The translations under genes and the position numbers were made by a program. From contig CANQRH010000001.1 in NCBI GenBank assembly GCA_947626225.1, positions 1-64,000 of the forward strand: DNA of 64,000 bases, read 5' to 3'. Below the pieces are notes generated by a model. It made no database searches. It worked only from the letters and a program-made list of their open reading frames with translations, and was not told the DNA's origin. Each line of letters opens with the position of its first letter. Within the stretch, counting starts at the first letter, position 1. The stretch is from Candidatus Gastranaerophilales bacterium. Lineage in GTDB: Bacteria > Cyanobacteriota > Vampirovibrionia > Gastranaerophilales > Gastranaerophilaceae. This document shows, piece by piece, positions 22,784 through 32,271 of the stretch.

Positions 22784-25591
22784 TTAAATAGCTTGTGCGC
22801 ATTCTTCGCAGATGCCGTCAGAGTTGAGTTTTCTGTACTTCCAGCATCTTTCGCATTTTTCACCTTCGGCTTTTACAACCCAAACGGTGCATCCTGCTTC
22901 CGTGTACTCATTTAATACATCAGACGGTTTTTCATCCGTAACGTATGCCTGAGAGGTAATAAAGATGTTGCAAAGTTCATCTTCATTAGCTTTCAATACT
23001 TCACTGTCATCTGCATGTATGTATACTCCGACTTCTAATGAGCTTCCCACTTTCTTATCGGCTCTGAGGGGTTCTATTGCTCCGGTTACAATTTCTCTGA
23101 CTTTTAATATTTTTGAAAAATCTTTTTCAAGTTTTTTATTATTCCATTTTTCATTCGGTTTTACCCAATCTGACAAAAGAATACTTTCCAGTCCGCCTTT
23201 TTGACATTCGGGAACGCTCATCCAAATATCTTCCGCCTGATGAGGCATAACGGGAACGAGCATTCTCACAAGGGTTTGTAATATTTCATACAAAACGGTT
23301 TGGCAGGCTCTGCGTGAAAGGGATTTTTTGCCTGCGGTGTAGAGTCTGTCTTTTACAATATCAAGATAGAACGAACTTAAATCTACTGCGGCAAAATTTT
23401 GCAGCTGTTGGAAATACTTGTAAAATTCGTAATTGTCAAATGCTTCCGTTACGCTTACGATAAGCTGATTTAACTTATGCAGAGCGAATTTATCGAGTTC
23501 TTTAAGGTTTTCGTATTCAACATAATCTGTTTTAGGATCAAAGTCAAAGAGATTACCCAGCAAAAATCTTGATGTATTTCTGGTTTTCTTAAAGATTTCC
23601 GCAAGCTGTTTGACTATGTTGTTGCCGATTTTTGTATCGTTTCGGTAATCAACCGATGCTGCCCATAATCTCAATATATCCGCACCGTAATTTTTAATAA
23701 TTTCATCAGGTCTGATATAATTACCCAGAGATTTGGACATTTTTCTTCCGTCCTCTCCGAATACAAAACCGTGAGTAAGAACGGATTTATAAGGTGCAAT
23801 TCCTTGTGTCGCAACGGATGTAAGAAGTGATGACTGGAACCAGCCTCTGTGTTGGTCTGAACCTTCAAGGTACATTTCAACCGGAGTTGTACCGAGTTCC
23901 GTCGAACGTTTGTTTACCACGGCACGCCATGTTATGCCGGAGTCGAACCAAACATCCATAATGTCATTTTCTTTAGCAAAATGGTTTTTTCCGCATTTCG
24001 GACATTTAAAACCTTGCGGTAAGAGTTCTTCCGCAGAATATTTTACCCATGCATCCGAGCTTTCTTTTTCAAATATTTTTGCAACATTTTCGATAGTTTC
24101 ATCGGTTACAATAACTTCTCCGCAATCTTTACAGTAGAATACGGGTATCGGAACTCCCCAAGCTCTCTGGCGGGAAATACACCAGTCGGTACGTCCGGCA
24201 ACCATGTTGGAAATTCTTGCTTCTCCGCTTGAAGGAATCCATTTTACTTTTTTAATTTCTTCAAGTGCCTTTTCTCTGAATTTGTCTACTTTGACAAACC
24301 ATTGAGGTGTTGCCCTGTAGATTACGGGATTTTTACATCTCCAGCAATGCGGATAGCTGTGGTTTATGTCTTGCTGTTTTAAAAGTGCTCCGCAGTTTTG
24401 AAGTTTTTCGATAACTATGGCATTTCCTTTATAATACGGAATACCTTCCAAATCTTTGTCTTGAACCGCTTCAGTCCAAACCCCTTTGCTGTCAAGCGGT
24501 GAAAAAACTTCAATACCGTATCTGCATCCGACTTCGTAGTCCTCAAGCCCGTGTCCCGGAGCTGTATGAACCGCACCGGTTCCGGCATCAAGCGTAACGT
24601 GTTCGCCTAAAATTATGGGTGATTTTCTGTTTACAAGCGGATGTTTGGTATTCAAAAGCTCTAAATCCTGTCCGATACAAGAGGCGAGTACTTTTATGTC
24701 GCTTTCCCGCCATTCAACATCCGCAAGAAAACTCCCTAAAAGTTCTTGCGCCGTAACATAAATATCTCCATTATATTCAAAGAAAGTATATTCAAATTTC
24801 GGGTGCATACTTATTGCCATATTGGAAGGTATTGTCCACGGAGTTGTTGTCCAGATTATGCTGTAAATATCGGATTTTTCGGGCAGGTTAAATCTGCTTT
24901 TCAGCTTTTGAGTGCTTTCATCGTCAAATTTAAATCTTACGTAGATTGAAGTTGATGTATGATCGGCATATTCAACTTCGGCTTCGGCAAGTGCAGTTTC
25001 GCATGATGCGCACCAATAAACCGGTTTCAAACCTTTTTCAATGTAGCCTTTTTTATACATTTCACCGAAAACTCTAACCTGTTCGGCTTCAAATTCGGGG
25101 TTAATCGTAAGGTAAGGATTTTCCCAGCTGCCCAATACACCGAGTCGTTTAAATTCGTTTTCCTGTCCTATAAGGTTTTTATGAGCAAATTCACGGCATT
25201 TTTGTCTTAATTCATAAGGAGTTAAAGCACTTCTTCCTCCTTTGATATTTTTGACAACGGCGTTTTCAATAGGCAGTCCGTGTCCGTCATATCCGGGGAC
25301 ATACGGGGTGTAATATCCTGCCTGAGCCTTGTATTTTAAAAGAATATCTTTGAGAATTTTGTTTAAAGCAGTTCCTACGTGAATTTTTTCGGAACTTAAA
25401 TACGGAGGCCCGTCGTGAAGAATAAATTTATTTGCTTTATCGCGCTGTGAAATAATCTTTTCATATATATTATTTTCCTGCCAGAATTTTTGAATTTCCG
25501 GTTCGCGCATAACGGCATTTGCTCTCATTGCAAGAGTTGTTTGAGGCAAATTTAAGGTTTCTTTGTAATCTTTTTTTGTTTCACTGCTCAT
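22784..25591 (-). CDS. ileS: Isoleucine--tRNA ligase
   Basis: 935 residues, full length. It charges tRNA-Ile and edits valine. The class I HIGH signature reads HVGT here (PPYLSSEKIHVGTALNK) and the KMSKS loop is intact (GRKMSKSLGN). The CP1 editing domain contains TTTPWTIPSN and DAGTGAVHTAPGHG. A C-terminal zinc knuckle (CERCWKYRK...GICEECAQ) is present. AAGAAGG precedes ATG. It starts 5 bases after the stop of the symporter gene, so both are probably on one transcript, an odd pairing. Confidence 0.98.
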   Translation of the reverse strand: MSSETKKDYKETLNLPQTTLAMRANAVMREPEIQKFWQENNIYEKIISQRDKANKFILHDGPPYLSSEKIHVGTALNKILKDILLKYKAQAGYYTPYVPGYDGHGLPIENAVVKNIKGGRSALTPYELRQKCREFAHKNLIGQENEFKRLGVLGSWENPYLTINPEFEAEQVRVFGEMYKKGYIEKGLKPVYWCASCETALAEAEVEYADHTSTSIYVRFKFDDESTQKLKSRFNLPEKSDIYSIIWTTTPWTIPSNMAISMHPKFEYTFFEYNGDIYVTAQELLGSFLADVEWRESDIKVLASCIGQDLELLNTKHPLVNRKSPIILGEHVTLDAGTGAVHTAPGHGLEDYEVGCRYGIEVFSPLDSKGVWTEAVQDKDLEGIPYYKGNAIVIEKLQNCGALLKQQDINHSYPHCWRCKNPVIYRATPQWFVKVDKFREKALEEIKKVKWIPSSGEARISNMVAGRTDWCISRQRAWGVPIPVFYCKDCGEVIVTDETIENVAKIFEKESSDAWVKYSAEELLPQGFKCPKCGKNHFAKENDIMDVWFDSGITWRAVVNKRSTELGTTPVEMYLEGSDQHRGWFQSSLLTSVATQGIAPYKSVLTHGFVFGEDGRKMSKSLGNYIRPDEIIKNYGADILRLWAASVDYRNDTKIGNNIVKQLAEIFKKTRNTSRFLLGNLFDFDPKTDYVEYENLKELDKFALHKLNQLIVSVTEAFDNYEFYKYFQQLQNFAAVDLSSFYLDIVKDRLYTAGKKSLSRRACQTVLYEILQTLVRMLVPVMPHQAEDIWMSVPECQKGGLESILLSDWVKPNEKWNNKKLEKDFSKILKVREIVTGAIEPLRADKKVGSSLEVGVYIHADDSEVLKANEDELCNIFITSQAYVTDEKPSDVLNEYTEAGCTVWVVKAEGEKCERCWKYRKLNSDGICEECAQAI

Positions 25592-25596
25592 AAAAA

Positions 25597-26841
25597 TTAT
25601 CCTTCTTGTTTTATAAATTCTTTCATCTTATCATAATCAAAATCTTTTTCCCATCTTGCAATAACGACCGTAGCAACGCAGTTGCCGATTAAATTAACGG
25701 TTGTTCTGCCCATATCAAGAATTTGGTCAATTCCCAAAAGTATTGCAACACCAAGGATAGGAATATTAAAACTTGCCAGAGTTCCCGCAAGTACAATAAG
25801 AGAAACTCTCGGCACACCTGCAATCCCTTTGCTTGTGAGCATTAGGGCAAGCATAATAACTAACTGCTGATTTAAATCGAGGTTAATCCCTACGATTTGA
25901 GATGAGAAAATAACCGCCATTGCAAGATATAACGTACTTCCGTCAAGGTTAAACGTATAACCTGTCGGCATAACAAAGCTTACTATATTTTTCGGCACTC
26001 CGAAACGCTCCATAACATCCATTGCTTTGGGAAACGCAGCTTCCGAGCTTGCCGTGGTGAATGCCAAAAGAGCAGGCTCCTGCAAAACCTTTAAAAGACT
26101 TCTGAAGGATATACGTGCTATTTTGCATGCGATAAACAAAACCAGAACTACAAAAACCGCCAGTGCAGTGTATAAAGCACCGATTATTCCGAAATAACTT
26201 TTCAAAACCGAAAGTCCGTTCGCTCCTATGGTTGAAGCTATGGCGCCGAATATACCGAGAGGGGCAAAATACATTACGTATTCCGTGAATTTAAACATTA
26301 TCTGGGAGACGGAATTTAATATATCAATAACGGGTTTTGCGGTTTTTCCGACCGCTACGATTGCAATTGCAAAAAATATTGAGAACACAACTATTTGAAG
26401 CAAGTTGCCCTGAGCCATGGCATCAACAATGCTTGTGGGGAAAATTGTCGTCACCATTTCGCTCACTGACGTATGAGCGTGAGATGCAGCCATAAGCCCC
26501 GCTTCCTGCATGTGTTCAAAACCGCTTACGGTATTGAAGCCTATTCCCGGCTTGAAAATATTTGCGGCTGTCAAACCTATTATAAGCGCGAGCGTGGTAA
26601 CAATTTCAAAATAAATAATAGTTTTAAGTCCTATTTTACCCAGGCTTTTGACATCGCCGTGTCCGGCTATTCCTATTACAAGCGTTGAAAAAAGCAAAGG
26701 CGCAATAATCATTTTAACCATTCGCAGAAAAATTACCGCAAACGGTTTCATTTTTACCGCAAATTCAGGGGTAAAATGTCCGACTATAACACCTAATATC
26801 AGCGCTATAAATATTAAGGCTGTAAGTTTTGAATGTTTCAA
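25597..26841 (-). CDS. Dicarboxylate/amino acid:cation symporter (DctA/GltP family)
   Basis: About 414 residues with eight membrane helices and two re-entrant loops. Motifs are the serine-rich HP1 (AFTTASSEAAFPKAMD), the TM7 cation site FNLDGSTLYL, the HP2 loop SKGIAGVPRVS, and TM8 TTVNLIGNCVAT. The NxxGN form in TM8 is closer to C4-dicarboxylate carriers (DctA) than to glutamate carriers, which have Asp there. I chose TTG 26841 because GAGG lies before it and a TATAAT box sits at 26866-26871; ATG 26862 is only 3 bases from that box. It precedes ileS. Confidence 0.88.
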   Translation of the reverse strand: MKHSKLTALIFIALILGVIVGHFTPEFAVKMKPFAVIFLRMVKMIIAPLLFSTLVIGIAGHGDVKSLGKIGLKTIIYFEIVTTLALIIGLTAANIFKPGIGFNTVSGFEHMQEAGLMAASHAHTSVSEMVTTIFPTSIVDAMAQGNLLQIVVFSIFFAIAIVAVGKTAKPVIDILNSVSQIMFKFTEYVMYFAPLGIFGAIASTIGANGLSVLKSYFGIIGALYTALAVFVVLVLFIACKIARISFRSLLKVLQEPALLAFTTASSEAAFPKAMDVMERFGVPKNIVSFVMPTGYTFNLDGSTLYLAMAVIFSSQIVGINLDLNQQLVIMLALMLTSKGIAGVPRVSLIVLAGTLASFNIPILGVAILLGIDQILDMGRTTVNLIGNCVATVVIARWEKDFDYDKMKEFIKQEG

Positions 26842-27026
26842 AAGAAATTCCTCTTTGAACATTATATTATAAACATGCCAAAGGCGTAAAAATAGTTTAA
26901 GTTATATTAAAGTTTTTGTAACTTAATAAGATAATTATAAGTTATGACTCTTTTATTTTTATGATATTTTTTTGTGATAAAAGGACTTAAATAAATTTTA
27001 ATTTCTGTTACAGTTTTGTTATGCTG

Positions 27027-27055
27027 TTGCAAGTCTGTAAAATCTGATGTACAAT
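27027..27055 (+). promoter_or_regulatory. Promoter of nrdJ
   Basis: TTGCAA (27027-27032), 17-base spacer, TACAAT (27050-27055). The leader has a small hairpin (CATGC-TTTCG-GCATG, 27067-27081). I see no cobalamin riboswitch core here. Confidence 0.65.
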
Positions 27056-27131
27056 TGTGAAACAGTCATGCTTTCGGCATGCCGAATTATAAGGGATAGT
27101 ATCAATAAATTAATAAAAAACGGAGGTTAAT

Positions 27132-29105
27132 GTGACGGATACCACATGTATGGAAGAATTGGAACTTTCCGAAAACGCGGTGAAAGTTCTTGAAAAGAGG
27201 TATTTGAAAAGAAACAAAGACGGAAAATGCGTTGAAACACCGGCTGATATGTTCAGACGTGTAGCAGATACAATTGCATCAGGTGATTTGCAATTCGGCA
27301 AATCTCAGGCTGAAGTAAAAGAATTATCGGACAGATTTTACAAATTTATTACAAACAGATATTTTATGCCAAACTCTCCGACCTTGATGAATGCAGGCAG
27401 AGAACTCGGACAGCTTGCAGCTTGTTTTGTACTTCCGGTTGAAGACAGTTTGGAAGGAATTTTTGAAACCGTTAAAAATACGGCTTTAATTCATAAATCG
27501 GGTGGCGGAACAGGTTTTTCTTTCTCAAGATTGAGAGCTAAAAACAGCGTGGTACGCTCTACAATGGGTGTTTCTTCGGGCCCAGTATCATTTATGGAAG
27601 TTTTTAATGCCGCAACCGAAGCCGTTAAACAGGGCGGTACAAGACGCGGTGCAAATATGGGTATCCTGAGAGTTGACCATCCGGATATTTTAGAATTTAT
27701 TAACTGTAAAAACGATACGTCAAAACTCACAAACTTTAATATATCCGTAGCTTTGACCGACAAATTTATGGAAGCAGTTAAAAATAATACCGATTATGAA
27801 CTCATTGCACCAAATACCGGCGAAGTTGCAGGTAAAATGAATGCGAGAGAAGTATTTAACTTAATCGTTGACGGAGCTTGGAAAACAGGCGAACCCGGTA
27901 TTATATTTATTGATAAAATGAATGCGGACAATCCGACTCCGCTTATCGGAGAGATTGAATCCACAAATCCTTGCGGAGAAGTCCCTCTGCTTGCTTATGA
28001 AGCATGCAATTTAGGCTCTATTAATTTGGGGAGAATGGTTGAAAACGGAGCAGTAAATTGGGATTTGCTTGCAAAGACAACAAGAACGGCTATCAGATTT
28101 TTGGATAACGTTATTGCGGTAAACAATTATCCGCTGCCGCAAATATCGGAAATGGTTCAAAACAACAGAAAAATCGGACTCGGTGTTATGGGCTGGGCTG
28201 ATATGCTTATGAAAATGGGGATTTCTTACGCATCGGAAGAAGGAACAAAACTTGCTTCCGAAGTTATGGAATTTATCGACTACGAATCCAAATGCGAGTC
28301 TATTGAACTTTCCAAAGAAAGAGGAAGATTTAACAACTTTAAAGGCAGTGTCTATGACGGTAAAAACTTCCTTTACAACAAGTACAAAGGGAAGTCGGCG
28401 GGAAAGGTTTCCGATGAGCAATGGAGAGAACTTGATTCCGAAATTGAAAAATACGGAATAAGAAACGCGACAACTACATGTATTGCTCCAACGGGTACTA
28501 TTTCAATGATAGCATCGGCATCAGGCGGGGTTGAACCGTTATTCGGACTCGTATTTATGAGAAATGTTATGGACGGAACGGAAATGCTTGAAGTGAATCC
28601 GATTTTCAAAGATTATGCGGTTAAACACGGCTTTTATTCCGATGCCGTTATGAAACAGATATCCGAAGAAGGAACAATTGCACACGTAAACGGGGTTGAT
28701 GAAGTTTCAAAACATATCTTTGTTACGGCTCATGATGTTTCTCCGTACTGGCATGTAAAGATGCAGGCTGCGTTCCAGCTTCATACCGACAATGCGGTTT
28801 CCAAAACGGTTAACTTTGTTGAAAGCGCTTCAAGAGAAGATATTATGGAAACTTACGTACTTGCATACGAAAATAATCTTAAAGGAATTACGGTATACAG
28901 AAACAACTGCAGACCTATTCAACCGATGAACTTAACTAAAAAAACGGAAGATAAAAAAACTGAACCCGTTGAAGAAAAAGTTGAAGAAGAATACAATCCG
29001 ACAGGAGAAGTTAAGACAATAAAATGCCCCGAATGCGGAAATGAAATTCAAATGGCGGAAGGATGTTTTATCTGTCTTAAATGCGGTTATTCCGGTTGTT
29101 CATAA
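27132..29105 (+). CDS. nrdJ: Class II (adenosylcobalamin-dependent) ribonucleoside-diphosphate reductase
   Basis: 657 residues. It reduces ribonucleotides to deoxyribonucleotides with a thiyl radical made by B12. The fold is shown by PNSPTLMNAG, FVLPVEDSLEGIF, KSGGGTGFSFSRLR and the active-site NPCGE (N279, C281, E283), plus the loop IAPTGTISMIASASGGVEP. A C-terminal zinc ribbon (CPECGNE...CLKCGYSGC) is typical of NrdJ. CGGAGG precedes GTG 27132. No small subunit gene is adjacent, as expected for class II. It is convergent with the class III system nrdDG. Confidence 0.95.
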   Translation: MTDTTCMEELELSENAVKVLEKRYLKRNKDGKCVETPADMFRRVADTIASGDLQFGKSQAEVKELSDRFYKFITNRYFMPNSPTLMNAGRELGQLAACFVLPVEDSLEGIFETVKNTALIHKSGGGTGFSFSRLRAKNSVVRSTMGVSSGPVSFMEVFNAATEAVKQGGTRRGANMGILRVDHPDILEFINCKNDTSKLTNFNISVALTDKFMEAVKNNTDYELIAPNTGEVAGKMNAREVFNLIVDGAWKTGEPGIIFIDKMNADNPTPLIGEIESTNPCGEVPLLAYEACNLGSINLGRMVENGAVNWDLLAKTTRTAIRFLDNVIAVNNYPLPQISEMVQNNRKIGLGVMGWADMLMKMGISYASEEGTKLASEVMEFIDYESKCESIELSKERGRFNNFKGSVYDGKNFLYNKYKGKSAGKVSDEQWRELDSEIEKYGIRNATTTCIAPTGTISMIASASGGVEPLFGLVFMRNVMDGTEMLEVNPIFKDYAVKHGFYSDAVMKQISEEGTIAHVNGVDEVSKHIFVTAHDVSPYWHVKMQAAFQLHTDNAVSKTVNFVESASREDIMETYVLAYENNLKGITVYRNNCRPIQPMNLTKKTEDKKTEPVEEKVEEEYNPTGEVKTIKCPECGNEIQMAEGCFICLKCGYSGCS

Positions 29106-29131
29106 TTAAAAATATTCTATCCGTTTAAATA

Positions 29132-29159
29132 AAAAAGGACATCTGATGATGTCCTTTTT
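29132..29159. terminator. Bidirectional terminator between nrdJ and nrdG
   Basis: The stem AAAAAGGACATC / GATGTCCTTTTT around TGAT is symmetric, with A- and T-runs, and so works for both convergent units. Confidence 0.85.
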
Positions 29160-29832
29160 ATCTTACATACACTTCTTTAATATATTTTTTCAAGATTGTT
29201 GTTATTTGCGTAAAGTCGGAATATGAGATTTCATTTTTAAGTGATTCGTCAAATATTTTTGACGATACAAATTTTTGCAGGTAGTATCTTTTTGCGCCTT
29301 TTATTAATTTCCCGATATTTTCAAAGTCCTCAATATTTAATTGTGACTTCAAAACGGTTGTACGGAATTCATAATCCGCTGTGCTGTTCATAATAATATT
29401 GATACTTTCTTTTATCTTTTCGGTATTTATATTGATTTTTGCAATTTCCGAATACTTTTCAAGCGGTGCTTTAATATCCATGGCAACATAGTCAACATCC
29501 GAGATTACCTGTTGCAAAACATCGGGCATACTGCCGTTTGTGTCAAGCTTTACGCAAAATCCCAAGTTATGTATTTTTTTTATAAAATCATGCAAATCCG
29601 TTTGAAGGCACGGTTCACCTCCCGTGATGACAACCCCGTCAAGTTTGCCTTTTCTTGTTTGAAGAAAATCAAAAAAACCGGATAACTCCGGCTTTTTTTT
29701 CATTACGATTAATTCGGGATTGTGACAGTATCCGCATCTGAAATTACAACCCTGAGTGAATACTATAGCACTGATTTTGTCAGGATAATCCAGAAGTGAA
29801 GATTTTTGAATACCGCCTATTTGCATTGGCAT
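29158..29832 (-). CDS. nrdG: Anaerobic ribonucleotide reductase activating protein
   Basis: 224 residues, radical SAM enzyme. The CNFRCGYC cluster (CxxxCxxC) binds the 4Fe-4S centre, and the GGEP SAM-binding motif follows. It places the glycyl radical on NrdD. Its start lies 16 bases inside the end of nrdD, so the pair is translationally coupled. It is of the short, NrdG/pyruvate-formate-lyase-activase type that fits strict anaerobes. Confidence 0.93.
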   Translation of the reverse strand: MPMQIGGIQKSSLLDYPDKISAIVFTQGCNFRCGYCHNPELIVMKKKPELSGFFDFLQTRKGKLDGVVITGGEPCLQTDLHDFIKKIHNLGFCVKLDTNGSMPDVLQQVISDVDYVAMDIKAPLEKYSEIAKININTEKIKESINIIMNSTADYEFRTTVLKSQLNIEDFENIGKLIKGAKRYYLQKFVSSKIFDESLKNEISYSDFTQITTILKKYIKEVYVR

Positions 29833-31655
29833 TCCCTGACAGAAAATTCTTTTCTGTCTTTAAATTCCTGTTTTTTACCTTTATTCCATTGCTGAACAGG
29901 TCTTATATAACCTACTACACGGGAATAAACTTCACAGTCCGCACCGCATTCGGGGCATTTGAAATGTTCTCCGGCGATGTAACCGTGGTTTGGACATGTA
30001 CTGAATGTCGGAGAGAATGTGAAATAAGGCAGACGATATCCGTTGCAAATCTTTTTAACAAGATTTTTCATCGTTTCTGTACTGCGGATTCTTTCTCCGG
30101 CAAAAATGTGTACAACTGTTCCGCCCGTATATTTGGTTTGTAAATCGTCCTGATGATCAAGTACTTCAAATATATCATCGGTATAATTTACCGGAAGTTG
30201 TGTAGAGTTTGTATAGTAGGTATAATCTTTGTCTATCTTTGCCAATCTGTAGGAAGTTCCTTCGCCCGGCGTAGCTTCAAGATTGTAATTATTTCCGGTT
30301 TCTTTTTGAAATTCAACGATTTTTGCACGCATAAAATCCATAACTTCAAGTGCAAACTGTTTACCTCTGAAACTGCCGATATTATCGTTCAAAAGATTCA
30401 AGCAAGCTTCGTTCATTCCGATAAGACCGATTGTTGAAAAATGATTTTTCCAGTATACTCCGAAACGTGATTTGATATCTCTTAAATAAAATTTAGTGTA
30501 AGGATACAAATTCTTATCAGTCAAATCCTCAAGCAATTTACGCTTGATTTCAAGACTTTCTTTTGCTGTTGCCATTCTGCATGCTAGTTTTTCAAGAAAT
30601 TCGCCTTTGGATTTGGAAGTTTTTGCAAGTTTCGGAAGATTGATTGTAACTACACCTACCGAACCGGTTAAAGGATTGGAACCGAAAAGTCCGCCGCCTC
30701 TGTATTCAAGTTCTCTGTTGTCAATTCTCAGTCTGCAGCACATTGAACGTGCATCTTCAGGCGACATATCGGAATTAATAAAGTTAGAGAAATACGGAAT
30801 ACCGTATTTTGCTGCCATTGCCCAAAGACCTTCAATATTTTTGTTATCCCAGTCAAAATCTTTTGTAATATTGTAGGTCGGTATCGGGAAAGTAAATACT
30901 CTGCCTGATTTGTCACCTTCCATCATTACTTCAAAGAATGCTTTGTTGAGCAAGTCCATTTCATTTTGGAATTCTTTATAAGTTTCTTCTCTGAATTCTC
31001 CGCCGACAATTACCGCTTGATCGGCATAATACGAAGGAACGGTCAAATCCATTGTTATATTTGTAAACGGAGTTTGGAAGCCTACTCGTGTAGGTACATT
31101 CATATTAAATACAAATTCCTGGATTGCCTGTTTTACCTGTGCGTAATCAAGGTTGTCATATTTTATGAACGGCGCAAGTAAAGTGTCAAAGTTTGAAAAT
31201 GCCTGTGCACCTGCAGCTTCACCCTGCATCGTGTACATAAAGTTTACTATCTGCCCCAATGCTGTTCTGAAATGTTTTGCGGGAGCGCTTTCAACTTTCC
31301 CTTTTGCTCCGGTAAAACCTTCCGTTAATAAATCTTTTAAATCCCAGCCGACACAATATACGGAAATGATATTTAAATCATGAATGTGAATATCACCGTT
31401 TACATGCGCATTCTTAATTTCAGCAGGATAAATTCTGTTAAGCCAATACTGTTTGCTGATTTCGGAAGCAATGTAATTATTCAAACCCTGAATTGAATAA
31501 GACATGTTTGAATTTTCATTGACTTTCCAATCAAGCTGTTTTAAATAACCTTCTACCAAATTGAGGTTTGCATCTTTGTCAGATACATAAGCGTTGGACA
31601 TAAATTTCGCGGTGTCCAGATTGACAACATTGTTGTCGAAAATTGCATTCTTCAT
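29817..31655 (-). CDS. nrdD: Class III anaerobic ribonucleoside-triphosphate reductase
   Basis: 612 residues. The catalytic barrel is full, but the N-terminus (ANAYVSDKDANLNLVEGYL) leaves little room for an ATP cone, so allosteric activity control may be absent. The C-terminus has a zinc ribbon (CPECGADC...CQCK) and the glycyl radical site at about G582 (SRVVGYIRP). It works only without oxygen. A cobalamin riboswitch candidate and a strong promoter stand upstream, so it is probably shut off when B12 is plentiful and class II NrdJ can work. Confidence 0.95.
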   Translation of the reverse strand: MKNAIFDNNVVNLDTAKFMSNAYVSDKDANLNLVEGYLKQLDWKVNENSNMSYSIQGLNNYIASEISKQYWLNRIYPAEIKNAHVNGDIHIHDLNIISVYCVGWDLKDLLTEGFTGAKGKVESAPAKHFRTALGQIVNFMYTMQGEAAGAQAFSNFDTLLAPFIKYDNLDYAQVKQAIQEFVFNMNVPTRVGFQTPFTNITMDLTVPSYYADQAVIVGGEFREETYKEFQNEMDLLNKAFFEVMMEGDKSGRVFTFPIPTYNITKDFDWDNKNIEGLWAMAAKYGIPYFSNFINSDMSPEDARSMCCRLRIDNRELEYRGGGLFGSNPLTGSVGVVTINLPKLAKTSKSKGEFLEKLACRMATAKESLEIKRKLLEDLTDKNLYPYTKFYLRDIKSRFGVYWKNHFSTIGLIGMNEACLNLLNDNIGSFRGKQFALEVMDFMRAKIVEFQKETGNNYNLEATPGEGTSYRLAKIDKDYTYYTNSTQLPVNYTDDIFEVLDHQDDLQTKYTGGTVVHIFAGERIRSTETMKNLVKKICNGYRLPYFTFSPTFSTCPNHGYIAGEHFKCPECGADCEVYSRVVGYIRPVQQWNKGKKQEFKDRKEFSVRECQCK

Positions 31656-31689
31656 AAAAATTTTCTCCCAGATTTCCGTGGTGTACTAC

Positions 31690-31765
31690 AACTTTCCAAA
31701 AGCATTCCGACTGTAACGGCTGCGGCCCAGTGAGGGAATTTCACCCATGCTTTCCTTTTAGAAGT
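31690..31765 (-). promoter_or_regulatory. Cobalamin (B12) riboswitch candidate upstream of nrdDG
   Basis: The minus-strand leader has the conserved cobalamin core in order: an AAAGCAT arm, GGGTGAAATTCCC (P3/P4), CACTG, GCCGCAGCCGTTA (P5/P6 and loop), then AGTCGGAATGC, which matches the B12 box pattern, and the closing ATGCTTT arm pairing back to AAAGCAT. The order and spacing fit the shorter AdoCbl-type variants. The ribosome site GGGAG of nrdD follows about 30 bases later and is the likely control point. A covariance-model search is the needed confirmation. Confidence 0.78.
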
Positions 31766-31772
31766 AACATGT

Positions 31773-31801
31773 ATTTTATCATTTATTTTCAAATGTGTCA
31801 A
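31773..31801 (-). promoter_or_regulatory. Promoter of nrdDG
   Basis: Minus strand TTGACA (31796-31801), 17-base spacer, TAAAAT (31773-31778). The start near 31766 is directly at the riboswitch candidate. The -35 abuts the T-run of the terminator of the preceding gene. Confidence 0.75.
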
Positions 31802-31803
31802 TA

Positions 31804-31835
31804 AAAAAAAGATGATTTTTTATCATCTTTTTTTA
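31804..31835 (-). terminator. Terminator after the small gene at 31856
   Basis: AAAGATGAT / ATCATCTTT around five T, flanked by A- and T-runs. It insulates the nrdDG promoter from upstream transcription. Confidence 0.75.
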
Positions 31836-31855
31836 TCTTTTCCTTTTCCTGTTAA

Positions 31856-32140
31856 TTAACCAACGACTTTTACTACAAAGTTTGCTATTTCAAAAAATGA
31901 ATCTTTTACAAATTCTTTTGCCAATGTTTTTATCGGCCTGTTTTCAATTACATCGAATACGTAATAAATCGGATCTTTTGAATTGTTAAAACGCATTCTT
32001 CTGTCTTTTTTTTCAAGATAATTGTAATCTTCAATATTAAACTCTTTTGCGGAAGTGTTATTTCTTCTGTTTCTGAGCAAAGAACCGAACTGTCCGTTGC
32101 CGCTTGTATTGTTGTGTGATTCTGCCGTAGTTGCTAACAT
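31856..32140 (-). CDS. Small hypothetical lineage-type protein
   Basis: 94 residues. The Asn/Ser/Gly-rich first 30 residues are probably disordered (MLATTAESHNNTSGNGQFGS). A charged helical middle is followed by a hydrophobic amphipathic end (FFEIANFVVKVVG). No domain is recognised. AGAGAAGA lies upstream of ATG. It has its own promoter of the shared GCAATTT/TACTTTATATA class and its own terminator, so it is a deliberate single-gene unit. Confidence 0.6.
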   Translation of the reverse strand: MLATTAESHNNTSGNGQFGSLLRNRRNNTSAKEFNIEDYNYLEKKDRRMRFNNSKDPIYYVFDVIENRPIKTLAKEFVKDSFFEIANFVVKVVG

Positions 32141-32167
32141 TTTCTTCTCTCTCTTATCTCTTACATA

Positions 32168-32198
32168 TATATAAAGTATATAAGAATAAAAAAATTGC
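32168..32198 (-). promoter_or_regulatory. Shared bipartite promoter element, copy 2
   Basis: Minus strand GCAATTT (32192-32198), 13 bases, TACTTTATATA (32168-32178). Block sequence and spacing match the copies at 20647 and 44890. Confidence 0.6.
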
Positions 32199-32271
32199 CT
32201 TTTTTAGAAAGTTAAAGTTAACATTTTGTAACAATAAGGCGTAAAGCTTGATATAGTTATGTTTTTAACTT

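Noticed and set aside
26880..27131. Cobalamin riboswitch upstream of nrdJ
   Set aside because: I looked for the GTGAAA...CCGCA core and found only a short CATGC hairpin.
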